A stretch of DNA of 64,000 bases from Orlajensenia leifsoniae (GTDB lineage Bacteria; Actinomycetota; Actinomycetes; Actinomycetales; Microbacteriaceae), in the NCBI RefSeq assembly GCF_004570845.1, contig NZ_SPQZ01000005.1, positions 1 to 64,000 on the forward strand, read 5' to 3'. The notes under the pieces are model-generated. The model made no database searches. It was not told the DNA's origin and saw nothing but the letters and a program-made list of their open reading frames with translations. A program made the position numbers and the translations under genes. Of the stretch, positions 38,370 through 47,900 are shown in pieces; the stretch's first letter is position 1, and the number at the start of each line of letters is the position of its first letter.

Positions 38370-39089
38370 TCAGTCGCCGCTCCCATCGCGGCCCGTCTGG
38401 CCGCGATCATCGCCGCGGTGATGGCCGCCGTCTCGGCCCCCGCGGTCGTCTCGTGCGCCGCGATCGGAATCGCGGTCTCTGCTGTCGGCTCCGTCGCGAT
38501 CCCGGTCACGATCTCCGTCGCGATCCCGGTCACCATCTCCGTCGCGATCGCCCCGTTCGAGTCGATCGCCGTCACGATGACGGTCGACGCCGGAGGAGTC
38601 CTCGTCGGCCGTCGGATCGGGAGCCGGTGCCGGGCTGCGGTCGGCCGTCCTGTCGGGGGGCTCGCTCTCACCGCTCGGCGGCACGGCGGCGACGGGCTTC
38701 GGCGGTGCTGGTCGGGCCGGAGGCTCCGTGACGGGGGCCGATGTATCGGGCGAGGCGTCGGGAAGGGAGCCGGCGGACGGGGCCACCACGTCGCCGCTGC
38801 CATCCGGCGGGATCACTCCGTCATCGACGGGGGCGACCTCATCCACGGGAACCGGATCGGCCACGACGGGAACGACAGCCGGCGAGTCGTCCTGCACGGC
38901 ATCGGGGGTGGGCGTCGGCGTGGGCTCGGCGACGGGCTCCGCACCCGACACGGCGTCGACGCCGATCGTGTGGGCCGGAGACTCCCCCACCTGGAAGGCG
39001 TTCTGCAGCGCGACGACCCCGGCGGACAGACCACTCACGACCAGCACGGCGCCGGCAGCGAGCGCGACACCCATCGCCGGCTTGAACAC
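38370..39089 (-). CDS. Exported/membrane-anchored low-complexity protein
   Basis: 239-residue protein with no recognised family. It begins with one hydrophobic segment (GVALAAGAVLVVSGLSAGVVAL, about 6-28) acting as a signal or anchor. A Pro/Val/Asp-rich spacer follows (EPTPTPTPDAV and similar), then a C-terminal tail dominated by alternating Arg/Asp/Gly with an HH pair. The GTG at 39089 follows AGGAGG at ideal spacing; longer frames run into the TetR gene. A 24-bp tandem repeat (38491-38538) lies in the tail. The Asp-rich alternation might bind divalent metals, but that is a guess. Confidence 0.75.
   Translation of the reverse strand: MFKPAMGVALAAGAVLVVSGLSAGVVALQNAFQVGESPAHTIGVDAVSGAEPVAEPTPTPTPDAVQDDSPAVVPVVADPVPVDEVAPVDDGVIPPDGSGDVVAPSAGSLPDASPDTSAPVTEPPARPAPPKPVAAVPPSGESEPPDRTADRSPAPAPDPTADEDSSGVDRHRDGDRLERGDRDGDGDRDRDGDRDRDRDGADSRDRDSDRGARDDRGGRDGGHHRGDDRGQTGRDGSGD
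38491..38544. repeat. 24-bp tandem repeat in the exported-protein gene
   Basis: Units starting CCGTCGCGATCCCGGTCA occur at 38491 and 38515 with one mismatch, plus a partial third unit at 38539. They encode the RDRDGD-type part of the tail in frame (8 residues per unit). Confidence 0.8.
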
Positions 39090-39198
39090 TGGTGGCCTCC
39101 TCGTCAGAACGCAGTGCGTCCAGCTTGGAGGGCGAGCTCTCCGCTCGACAAGCCCCGGCGGTGAGAGTGTTCTCATGGCCGCGATGGGCCCGATGAGC

Positions 39199-39801
39199 TC
39201 ACCCGACGAGCGGAGCGAGCAGTTCACGAAGGGCGCGCTCGGTCTCGTCGGGCGTGAGAGCCCCATCGAAGCGCAGGATGCGCCAGGTCGTCGCATCGCA
39301 GATCGCCACGACCTGAGCCAGTCGAACCCGGCGGGTCTCCTCGTCGGCCTCGGGGTCGAGATGGTCCTCGAACGCGCGTCGGCACCAGTCGACGTGGTAG
39401 GCACGTCCCCGGGCCACCAGCTCAGCGAGACCGGGGATCTGGGGCGCCTCGGAGTAGGTCTTCAGAATGAGCGAGCCGTACACCTCGTAGTGCTCGACGA
39501 GCGCGCTCACGGTGCTCGCCACCGACCTCTGGTCGCCGGCATCCCGAGCAGCCACGATGCGCCCGAACTCGCGTTCGACCACCGACGTCATGAGCCCGGC
39601 CTTGCCGCCGAAACGGCGGATCACGGTCTGAACCGTCACGCCGGCGTCGGCCGCAACGTCGTCGAGCCGGATGCGCTCGTAGGGCGTGCCACGCAGCCGG
39701 GCGAGCATGGCGTCGACGATGCGCTCGCCGGTGAGTTCCGCCGAATCCGCCCGGGCCGACATGCGGTACTCCCTGGATCCGGCCGACTCTCGCGATTTCA
39801 T
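39199..39801 (-). CDS. TetR-family transcriptional regulator
   Basis: 200-residue TetR-type repressor. The helix-turn-helix is at about residues 15-60 (ERIVDAMLARLRGTPYERIRLDDVAADAGVTVQTVIRRFGGKAGLM) and the effector domain is helical. The start at 39801 is preferred because TAGCCT lies seven bases upstream (leaderless); 39762 or 39828 are alternatives. It is divergent from an alpha/beta-hydrolase-like gene, and their -10 boxes overlap. The intergenic sequence is only 25 bases, so the operator probably coincides with both promoters. Confidence 0.87.
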   Translation of the reverse strand: MKSRESAGSREYRMSARADSAELTGERIVDAMLARLRGTPYERIRLDDVAADAGVTVQTVIRRFGGKAGLMTSVVEREFGRIVAARDAGDQRSVASTVSALVEHYEVYGSLILKTYSEAPQIPGLAELVARGRAYHVDWCRRAFEDHLDPEADEETRRVRLAQVVAICDATTWRILRFDGALTPDETERALRELLAPLVG

Positions 39802-39826
39802 GTGATTCAGGCTAACATCAACTTTC
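39802..39826. promoter_or_regulatory. Divergent promoters with overlapping -10 boxes
   Basis: The minus-strand TAGCCT (39814-39809) is seven bases before ATG 39801. The plus-strand TAACAT (39813-39818) is eight bases before ATG 39827. They share TA at 39813-39814, the same geometry as at 19831-19853. Confidence 0.6.
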
Positions 39827-40678
39827 ATGTCAATCTCACTAACCCCGAATTCCCGTCTCCTCGAGATCCCGACCCGACTCGGTCGCCTCTCCGTGCGCCG
39901 CACCGGCCCCGATGACGGTGCACTCACGGTGCTCTGGTCGTCGATGTTCGTCGACAGTTCCACCTGGGACCGGATGCTGCCCCTCCTGCGACGCGCTCGT
40001 CCCGAACGATCGTTCATGTTGATCGACCCGCCCGGACTGGGCAGGAGCGAGCCGCTGAACCGTCGCAGCACCATCGCGGAGGCGGCTGCCGCGGCCCACG
40101 ACGCCCTCGAGGAACTGGCGGCCGGCCGGCCCGTCGACTGGGTGGGCAACGCGTTCGGCGGGCACGTCGGCTACGAGCTCGCGGTCGAGCCAGGAGTGCT
40201 GCGCTCGCTCACGGCCATCAGCTCTCCCGTGGAGGCCATCTCGCCCGAGCTGCGGCGCCGGATCGAACTGCTCGCCCCGCTGCTGCGCCACGTCGGCCCC
40301 GTGGGTCCGGTGCGCTCGGCCGTGATCGACGCGATGCTGACAGAGCAGTCAGCCGCCGATCCGCGCCTCAGGAAGGTCGTCGTCGAGAGCCTCGGGCGCC
40401 CGGGACGGCGCAGCATGAGCTTCGCCCTCCGATCGTTCATCCTCGATCGCGTCGACGTGTCGCACCTGATGCCCCGCATCCAGGTTCCGAGTCTCTTCGT
40501 GGCCTCCGACGACCGCGGCGACTGGAGCCCCGCCGACGCGGAGCGCTCTGCGGCGGCGGCTGGACCGATGGTCCGCTCGGCCACGGTGAGAGCCGCACGC
40601 ACTCTCGTTCCGCTCGAACAGCCCGAGGCCCTGGCCGCTGAACTGCTCGCGTTCTGGGATGGACTGCCGACGCCCTGA
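39827..40678 (+). CDS. Alpha/beta-hydrolase-fold protein lacking the catalytic triad
   Basis: 283-residue protein with clear alpha/beta-hydrolase architecture: LIDPPGLGRSEPL after strand 4, a nucleophile-elbow-like VGNAFGGHVGYELA, and a late IQVPSLFVASDDRGDWSP. The elbow reads G-N-A-F-G, so the Ser nucleophile position is Ala109. The usual His segment before LEQPE reads RTLVPLEQPE, so His is also missing. It is therefore unlikely to hydrolyse esters and may bind a ligand or use a different chemistry. It is divergent from a TetR regulator that may share its ligand. Confidence 0.85.
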   Translation: MSISLTPNSRLLEIPTRLGRLSVRRTGPDDGALTVLWSSMFVDSSTWDRMLPLLRRARPERSFMLIDPPGLGRSEPLNRRSTIAEAAAAAHDALEELAAGRPVDWVGNAFGGHVGYELAVEPGVLRSLTAISSPVEAISPELRRRIELLAPLLRHVGPVGPVRSAVIDAMLTEQSAADPRLRKVVVESLGRPGRRSMSFALRSFILDRVDVSHLMPRIQVPSLFVASDDRGDWSPADAERSAAAAGPMVRSATVRAARTLVPLEQPEALAAELLAFWDGLPTP

Positions 40679-40745
40679 GCGCTGGCTCTGCGTCTGTGCG
40701 CGGGTCGGTGCCGACGACATGGCCGGCGACACCGAGGATCGGGAG

Positions 40746-41900
40746 TCAGCCCACGGAGACGACGGGAGCACCCGTCGAGGTGTCCGTCGCAGGCATCTCG
40801 GCGGCGAGGCGGTTGGCCTCGGCGATGAGGGTCGCGACGATCTCCGACTCGGGAACGGTCTTGATGACCTCTCCCTTGACGAAGATCTGACCCTTGCCGT
40901 TGCCGGATGCCACTCCGAGGTCGGCCTCGCGGGCCTCGCCCGGTCCGTTCACGACGCAGCCCATGACCGCGACGCGCAGCGGAACGCTCATGCCCTCGAG
41001 GCCGTCGGTCACGTCGTTGGCCAGCTTGTAGACGTCGACCTGGGCGCGGCCGCAGCTCGGGCACGAGACGATCTCGAGCTTGCGCTCGCGGAGGTTGAGC
41101 GACTGCAGGATCTGCAGCCCCACCTTGACCTCCTCGACCGGCGGCGCGCTGAGAGAGACGCGGATGGTGTCTCCGATGCCCTCGCTCAGCAGGATGCCGA
41201 ACGCCGTGGCGCTCTTGATCGTGCCCTGGAACGCCGGGCCGGCCTCGGTCACGCCGAGGTGCAGCGGCCAGTCGCCGCGCTCGGCGAGCATCCTGTAGGC
41301 CTTCACCATGATGATCGGGTCGTTGTGCTTGACCGAGATCTTGAAGTCGTGGAAGTCGTGCTCCTCGAAGAGGCTGGCCTCCCAGACGGCGCTCTCGACG
41401 AGAGCCTCGGGAGTCGCCTTGCCGTACTTCTGCAGCAGGCTCGGCTCGAGCGAACCGGCGTTCACGCCGATGCGGATCGAGACGCCGGCCGCCTTGGCCG
41501 CTGCGGCGATCTTGCCGACCTGATCGTCGAACTTGCGGATGTTGCCCGGGTTCACACGGACCGCCGCGCATCCGGCGTCGATGGCCTGGAAGACGTAGTT
41601 CGGCTGGAAGTGGATGTCGGCGATCACCGGGATCTGGCTCTTCTTGGCGATGATCGGCAGTGCCTCGGCGTCGTCACGACTCGGCACGGCGACGCGCACG
41701 ATGTCGCAGCCCGATGCGGTGAGCTCGGCGATCTGCTGCAGGGTGGCGTTGATGTTGGGCGTCGGAGTCGTGGTCATCGACTGCACGCTCACCTGGGCGT
41801 CACCCCCGACGAGCACCTTGCCGACCTTGATCTGGCGGGACTTCCGTCGCGGGGCCAGGACTTCGGGGACTTTGGGCATTCCGAGATTCACAGCGGGCAC
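40746..41900 (-). CDS. ispG: 4-hydroxy-3-methylbut-2-enyl-diphosphate synthase (MEP pathway)
   Basis: 384-residue IspG (GcpE), the 4Fe-4S enzyme making HMBPP from methylerythritol cyclodiphosphate. The TIM-barrel part begins [24 protein letters not shown] and includes [29 protein letters not shown]. The C-terminal cluster-binding part has [11 protein letters not shown] and [12 protein letters not shown] with the three Cys ligands and the conserved Glu. The GTG at 41900 has TAGGAT six bases upstream and no SD. It belongs to the dispersed dxr-rip1-ispG backbone and acts two pathway steps before the end product. Confidence 0.96.
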   Translation of the reverse strand: MPAVNLGMPKVPEVLAPRRKSRQIKVGKVLVGGDAQVSVQSMTTTPTPNINATLQQIAELTASGCDIVRVAVPSRDDAEALPIIAKKSQIPVIADIHFQPNYVFQAIDAGCAAVRVNPGNIRKFDDQVGKIAAAAKAAGVSIRIGVNAGSLEPSLLQKYGKATPEALVESAVWEASLFEEHDFHDFKISVKHNDPIIMVKAYRMLAERGDWPLHLGVTEAGPAFQGTIKSATAFGILLSEGIGDTIRVSLSAPPVEEVKVGLQILQSLNLRERKLEIVSCPSCGRAQVDVYKLANDVTDGLEGMSVPLRVAVMGCVVNGPGEAREADLGVASGNGKGQIFVKGEVIKTVPESEIVATLIAEANRLAAEMPATDTSTGAPVVSVG

Positions 41901-41912
41901 GATGCAATCCTA
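41901..41912 (-). promoter_or_regulatory. Leaderless promoter of ispG
   Basis: Minus-strand TAGGAT (41912-41907), six bases, then GTG at 41900; no SD. Confidence 0.65.
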
Positions 41913-41953
41913 CGCGGCGCTCGCTGGACACCCGCTGCGCGATGGTGCCGGTC

Positions 41954-42676
41954 TCAGACGCAGCCGTCGGTGTAGAACGGGACCGGGGCTGAGATGAACA
42001 GCACGGACTCTCCGCCCTCCTCGTGGGCGAGCTCCACCGCGAGCTGCGTCTCACTGCCGGGATCGTCGGCGAGCTCGGCAGCCGGGCCCGTGCACAGGGA
42101 GGGGTTCGCCGTGACGTCAGCAGCGGCCGAGACCGTGGCCCAGTCATCGCCGGCCGAGTAGCCCTGCACCGTCGTCAGGGCGATCTCGCCGTTGTCCGCG
42201 GCGTCGAAGTAGACGGCGACATACGGCAGGAACTCTCCGTCGGTGGCCTCGTTCTCGGCGCGCTTGGCCTCGTCGTAGTGCCGTTCATCGAGGGTGAAGG
42301 CACCCCAGGTGTGCAGGATGCCGCCGGGCGAGTGATTCGTCGCCGCATAGGTCTCGTCGACGGGATCGGAGCCGAACAGGGACGTCAACGTGGCGATGGC
42401 CTCTGTCGGCTCCTCCAGGTAGTCGATCTCGGCGACGACCGCGGCATCGGCCGAGCGCAGTTCGAGCACAGTCGGGCGCGCCACGAGAGCGACGACGGTC
42501 TCGAGCGGGTCGACGGCGGTGGGCTCCGGGGTCGGGGGGATCGTCGTCGGGGGCGGCGTCGTGGCAGCCGTCGATGTGCTCGCACCCGTCGGCGCTCCAG
42601 GTTCACCCGCGCACCCGGCGAGGGCGAGCGTCGCCGCCAGGATCGAGCCGATCAGCAGCGTCCGCCGTGCGGGCAT
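41954..42676 (-). CDS. Lipoprotein, paralogue of the upstream lipoprotein gene
   Basis: 240-residue predicted lipoprotein: signal peptide with lipobox LALAGC at about residues 17-22, a Thr/Pro-rich spacer, then a globular domain. It shares many aligned motifs with the gene at 42.8-43.6 kb: VDPLxTVxALVxRP, LELRSxDAxVV, a WGAFTLDERHYDEA block, VYFDAADNGEIALTTVQG and GDDWATVSAAADV. No family is recognised. The ATG at 42676 is preceded by GGGGGAC. The upstream -10 may be TAAGAT in the 122-base gap between the paralogues. It is exposed on the outer face of the membrane; role unknown. Confidence 0.85.
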   Translation of the reverse strand: MPARRTLLIGSILAATLALAGCAGEPGAPTGASTSTAATTPPPTTIPPTPEPTAVDPLETVVALVARPTVLELRSADAAVVAEIDYLEEPTEAIATLTSLFGSDPVDETYAATNHSPGGILHTWGAFTLDERHYDEAKRAENEATDGEFLPYVAVYFDAADNGEIALTTVQGYSAGDDWATVSAAADVTANPSLCTGPAAELADDPGSETQLAVELAHEEGGESVLFISAPVPFYTDGCV

Positions 42677-42798
42677 GGGCCGTCCCCCTGAGTCAGCGGA
42701 TGCTGCAGGTGTGGCATCCGTCGATGAATGATGACAGACCGCAGACTTCCGCTGCGCCACAGCCCTGATCTTAATGCGCCGCACGGGCCGATCGGTGC

Positions 42799-43572
42799 TC
42801 ACGGGCATCCTCGGTCGCCGCCGAAGAGCTCCGGTGAGACGAGCCACAGGATGCCCGCGCCATCCTCGCTGAGCCGCGCTCCCACACCGGCCGTGATCGT
42901 GCGCTCGTAGCCCTCGTGCACGACGTCGTACCTGACGACCTCGACGGAGACGGCGTCGCAGCCCTCGATCCCGACGTCGGCCTGGTCCGAGATGGTCGAC
43001 CAGTCGTCGCCCACATGGCTCCCCTGCACCGTCGTCAGATCGATGTCTCCAGTGGCCGGGGAATCGAAGTACACCGCGAAGCGGGGCCAGACGATGTCGT
43101 TGAAGTTCTTCGCCTCGCGGGCCACCTCGTCGTAGTGGCGCTCCTGCACCTCGAGGGCACCCCAGACGTGCGTCGTGAACGGCGGGAAGTGGCTGTTGCC
43201 GTCGTGGTCCTCCACGACCGGCGGCGCGCCGAACACCGCTGTCAGGGCGGCGACAGCGTCGGCGGGCGAGGCCATGTAGTCGAGGGAAGCCACCACGATT
43301 CCGTCGGGCGACCTCAGCTCCAGCGCCTCGGGGCGCATCACGATGGCGGTGACAGTGGTGAGAGGGTCGACCGGTGCAGGATCCGGAGTCGCCGTCGGAG
43401 TCGGAATCGCAGCCGGAGTTGGCGTCGACGTCGGCGTCGAGGACGCGACCGGGGTCTGCCCGGCCGCGGCCGATGTCGTCGGCTGCCCTCCCGAAGGCAG
43501 TCCCGCGCATCCGGCCAGGGCGAGCGCCAGCACGACCAGCACGCCCGCGTGCAGCGAACCCCTCGTGCGCAT
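42799..43572 (-). CDS. Lipoprotein, paralogue of the downstream lipoprotein gene
   Basis: 257-residue predicted lipoprotein with signal MRTRGSLHAGVLVVLALALAGC and a Pro/Thr/Ser spacer (TPTSTPTPAAIPTPTATPDP). Its domain aligns with the neighbour through VDPLTTVTAIVMRP, ALELRSPDGIVV, HVWGALEVQERHYDEV, VYFDSPATGDIDLTTVQG and GDDWSTISDQADV. The start at 43572 is preferred over 43593 because GGGGGAG lies at proper spacing and the same arrangement precedes the paralogue. The pair looks like a tandem duplication that has diverged considerably. Function unknown. Confidence 0.85.
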   Translation of the reverse strand: MRTRGSLHAGVLVVLALALAGCAGLPSGGQPTTSAAAGQTPVASSTPTSTPTPAAIPTPTATPDPAPVDPLTTVTAIVMRPEALELRSPDGIVVASLDYMASPADAVAALTAVFGAPPVVEDHDGNSHFPPFTTHVWGALEVQERHYDEVAREAKNFNDIVWPRFAVYFDSPATGDIDLTTVQGSHVGDDWSTISDQADVGIEGCDAVSVEVVRYDVVHEGYERTITAGVGARLSEDGAGILWLVSPELFGGDRGCP

Positions 43573-43780
43573 CCTGATCTCCCCCGTCGGCATGACTTCT
43601 GGGAGAATATTCGCAGGTCGGCGGTGAATTCTCGAGCAGTCACGAGTAACGATTCGGCGACGGCACCGACCTTCGTCCGATCGACCGACGCTCCTGATCG
43701 CCGGCGTCGATGTCGCCCCGGATCCGGGCTATCGTCGAAGGAGGCCGCACACCGGTCTCACAACGAAGGAGTTGCGATTC

Positions 43781-44965
43781 ATGACCACGACCCAGGTCGT
43801 CATCCTGTCCGGTTCGCGTACCCCGCAGGGCCGGGTGAACGGCCAGTTCGCCGCCCTGTCTGCGGTGCAGCTGGGCACCATCGCCATCCGCGATGCCATC
43901 GAGAAGTCGGGCGTCGACGTGGACGACATCGACCAGGTGCTGATGGGCCAGGTGCTGCAAGCCGGCGCCGGCCAGAATCCGGCCAAGCAGAGCGCCGTCG
44001 CCGCCGGGATCCCGTGGCGGGTGCCGGCCATGACGCTCAACAAGGTCTGCCTCTCGGGGCTCGCCGCCGTCATCGACGCCGCCAGGCTGATCCGCCTGGG
44101 CGAGGCATCCGTCGTCGTCGCCGGAGGCCAGGAGTCCATGACGAACGCCCCGCACCTGCTGCCCGGATCCCGACGGGGCTGGGCCTACGGCGACGTCACC
44201 ATGATCGATCACGCCGCGTTCGACGGACTGACGGATGCCTTCGACAGATTGTCGATGGGCGCATCGACCGAGGAGCACAACGGCCCACTCGCGATCAGCC
44301 GCACCGACCAGGACACCGTGGCTGCAGCCTCGCACCAGCGTGCCGGCGCCGCCATCGAGGCCGGCGTCTTCGCCGACGAGATCGTCGCCGTGAGCGTTCC
44401 GCAGCGGAAGGGCGACCCCGTGGTCGTCGCGACGGACGAGGGGGTGCGTCCCACCTCGACGGTCGAGACGCTCGCGGCCCTGCGTCCCGCCTTCTCCTCC
44501 AGCGGCACCATCACCGCCGGCAACTCCTCCCCGCTCTCCGACGGCGCGAGTGCGCTGGTCGTGGCGAGCCGCGAGTACGCCGAGGCGCACGGCCTCAGCT
44601 GGCTCGCCGTGATCGAGGCGTCCGGTCATGTCGCCGGACCCGACAACTCCCTGCACTCGCAGCCGTCGAACGCCATCGCCGCTGCCCTGACCAGGCAGGG
44701 GTGGGATGCGTCCGAGCTCGACATCGTCGAGATCAACGAGGCCTTCGCCGCCGTCGCCGTGCAGTCCACTCGCGACCTCGGCCTCGAGGCGGAGATCGTC
44801 AACGTGCACGGCGGAGCGATCGCCCTCGGCCACCCGATCGGAGCCTCGGGCGCGCGGCTCGCCCTGCACGCCGCCCACGAGCTGGCACGTCGGGGCTCAG
44901 GACGTGCAGCCGTGGCGTTGTGCGGCGGCGGCGGTCAGGGAGACGCCCTGCTGCTCTCGCGCTGA
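43781..44965 (+). CDS. Acetyl-CoA C-acetyltransferase (thiolase)
   Basis: 394-residue biosynthetic-type thiolase joining two acetyl-CoA into acetoacetyl-CoA, or the reverse. The acyl-accepting Cys is C90 in LNKVCLSGLAAV, His is in GHPIGASGAR, and the second Cys is in CGGGGQGDA near the C terminus. Other standard segments are QNPAKQSAVAAG and NEAFAAVAVQ. The ATG at 43781 follows GAAGGA. TATCGT at 43730-43735 may be the -10. It is a single gene between lipoproteins and a large membrane protein, with no beta-oxidation partner nearby. Confidence 0.93.
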   Translation: MTTTQVVILSGSRTPQGRVNGQFAALSAVQLGTIAIRDAIEKSGVDVDDIDQVLMGQVLQAGAGQNPAKQSAVAAGIPWRVPAMTLNKVCLSGLAAVIDAARLIRLGEASVVVAGGQESMTNAPHLLPGSRRGWAYGDVTMIDHAAFDGLTDAFDRLSMGASTEEHNGPLAISRTDQDTVAAASHQRAGAAIEAGVFADEIVAVSVPQRKGDPVVVATDEGVRPTSTVETLAALRPAFSSSGTITAGNSSPLSDGASALVVASREYAEAHGLSWLAVIEASGHVAGPDNSLHSQPSNAIAAALTRQGWDASELDIVEINEAFAAVAVQSTRDLGLEAEIVNVHGGAIALGHPIGASGARLALHAAHELARRGSGRAAVALCGGGGQGDALLLSR

Positions 44966-44984
44966 GGGTCCGGCGGGGCCGGGC

Positions 44985-47900
44985 TCAGGTGAGGTCGCGC
45001 ATCCGCGCTGCCACACCCTTGTCCGACCCCTCACGGCGCTCGGACCCGACGGCGATCACGAGCAGCACGGCTCCGGCCGTGGCCAGCGTGATCCACCACG
45101 GCAGCGACTGGATGTCGCGGCCGAGCTGCACGGCGAACACCAGCACGTTCTCGACCGGGAGCACCACGAGCCCGATGATGAAGGGCGCGGCGAGCCTGCG
45201 GCGTGCTCCCACGAGGATCGCCGCCAGCGCGAGCGCGATCACCAGGATGGCGCGCCACGTCGTCGGGTCCGTCACCGTCGCCATCATCGACGGGACCAGC
45301 AGGACGATCAGTCCGGGGCCGAGCAGGCGCCACGATCCGCTGAAGCCCGTCGGCCAGGCGTTCAGGCGGCCGAGGACCGACGTCGATCGGGGTGGCGCCG
45401 ACGCCGGGTCCGCAGCATCCGTCGCCCCATGCCCCATCGCCACGATGCCGGCGAGCAGCAGCCCCAGGGCGAGCGGGATCGAGAAGCCCTCCACCCGGAG
45501 GATCTCCCGTTCACTCCAGCCGGCGACGGACGTGCACCACGCCACGGCCCAGAGGAACCAGACCGGCGGCAACGTCGTCGCGTGCGATTGCGCGCGCACC
45601 GCCGTGATCACGACGAGGGCCAGCAGGAGTACGGCGAGGGTCCACAGGGTCCAGATCGAGAACGGGTCGTCGCGCACGGCCGTGATCGGGCCCGCGACCA
45701 GGTAGACGGATGCCGCGGCGTAGCCCCAGCGCGATCGGGCGCCGGCACGCACCAGAAGCCTTCCCGCCGTCGCGGCCAGCAGGCACGCGGCGACGGCGTA
45801 GCCGAGCACCGTCACCATCAGCGCGGCGTCGGAGATGCCGGGAAGCAGGTCGAACTCGAGGCCGTAGCGCATGCCCTGAACGGCGCCAGCGCCCGCGGCC
45901 GCGATGGCGATGACGGCCACGGGCAGGCCGAGAGCGGCGAGTCGCGTGCGGGGTTCACCCGACGGACGGGTGATGAGAGCCAGGAGGACCAGAAGTGCCG
46001 CTGCGGCACCGAAGAGGGCGAGCGTGCGCCACGGGGCTGCAGCATCGACTCCGGAGCCCGAGACGGCCAACGCCACGAGCGACGGGACGACGGCACTGGC
46101 CAGGCCCGTGGTGGCCAGAGGGACCCCGCGTCGGCCTCGTGCCACGAGGATCGTGCCGACGAGCGCCGCGACCAGTGCCGGAGGAAGGACGTAGGGTTCG
46201 ACGACGTCGACACCCGCGATGGCCCAGCGGCACCAGAGGGCGCCGGTCCAGGCCGCAGCGGCGATCCACCAGCCGTAGCGACGTACCCACATCCCCGTGG
46301 CCGCGGCGCCGATGCCGATCACGAGCAGCACCACGAACGCCGTCTCGAGTCCGGCGACGCCGACGAGGGCGATGAGCACGGCGAGGGCTCCGGTGAGCAG
46401 CGCCGACCCCTCGATCGCCAGCCTCACCGCGCGGGCCTCGCGCGGGGCTGATCCCGCCCTCTCGAGAGCCGACTGGATGACGCCGGTGCTGGGCAGGACG
46501 GCGGCGACGATGACGGCGATGATCGGAAGGGCGACGGGAGATCCGCTCGTCGGGAGGAACGCGGCGCAGAGGCACACGACCACGACGGCGAGCGACGGAA
46601 CGATCACGGCAGCGGCCACGGCGCGCACGAGGACGGTCAGGCCGGGACGCCGGGTCGTGGTGAGGGCGAAGGCGAGCAGCGCCGTCACTCCGGTGGAGAG
46701 GGCTGTCCAGGCGCTCCGCTCCTGCAGCACACCGGCGATGCCGACGAGGAACGGCACGCTGGTCACGATCAGCACCGCATACCAGGTGCCGGGCCGCAGC
46801 CACCGGGTGAGGGTGGCCGCGAGCGCCGCGAGGGCGGCGACGGTGGTGGTGAGGCAGAGCACCGGGACAGTGTCGAGGCCGGCGAGGTCGAGGGCCAGCC
46901 CGGTCACCACGAGGGCGTAGGCGAACCCGACGCCCATGTGCGCCGGACGGAGCACCACGGGCACGGTGTGGGCGAGCAGCACCGTGAGAGCGACCGCTGC
47001 GGCGCCGGCCACGACGGCGAGCCGTTGCTCCGGCCAGGACAGCACGACGGCGAGGACGAGCACGGCATGGGCGCCGACGATCCCCGGCAGGCGCAAGGCG
47101 AGTCTGGAGTCGCGCACGCGCGGCACGACCAGGAGTACCACTCCGGCGAGGGCGGCCAGCGCCAACGCCTCGGCCGAGCGCGCCCAGGGCTGCAGCTGCG
47201 ACCAGGCGGGGAACGTCACGACGCCGACGGCGGCGATCCAGCGTGCGGCGACGAGGGGATCGGTCAGGATGCGCCACGGCTCGGCGGGCGAGAGCCGTGC
47301 CGCGGCCCAGATCGCCACGCCGACGGCGACGAGGCCGACCACCGCGGCGAGCTGCTCGGTCGCGTAGCCGCCGAAGAAGGTCCTCCCGAAGACCGCGTAA
47401 TCGCCGTCATCGGAGGCCGCCCCTCCGATGACGGTCGCGATGGCTCCGCCGACGGCGACGGCGAACGCCGGGACGGCGAACAGCAGCGTCGTGACCAGCG
47501 TCCCTGTGCGGAGCGCCGTGCGGTCGACGGATGCCGCCGTCGGCACGACACTGATCGCGACGAGCACGAGGCCGGCGGCGACGGGAACGAGGGCGGGCCA
47601 CCAGCGGCCGTCGCCGAGGTCGGGCGCCTGCACCAGTACCGCCAAGGCTCCGGCGCTCAGCACGCCGGCCAGGGCACTCCAGAACCTGGGCAGTCCCGAG
47701 CGGGCGCTGAGCAGGGCCAGTGCGGCGAGAGCGGCATAGGCGGCGGCGATGCCGACGGCCTCGGCAGTCGCCGTCGCGTTCCTCACGAAGGCGACCCAGG
47801 GCGCCTGGACCACGACGAGGAACACGACGAGCACCTGCAGCACCTGGAGCGCGATCCGATCGGCGGCGAGCGCACTGGTGAATCGTGCACGCAGGCGGCG

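Noticed and set aside
38292-39164. Plus-strand frame opposite the exported low-complexity protein, with Val/Ile/Ala repeats
   Set aside because: The minus frame has an ideal SD, a signal-like helix and a coherent Pro-rich spacer. The plus frame lacks an SD, and its repeats are the mirror of the 24-bp DNA repeat.
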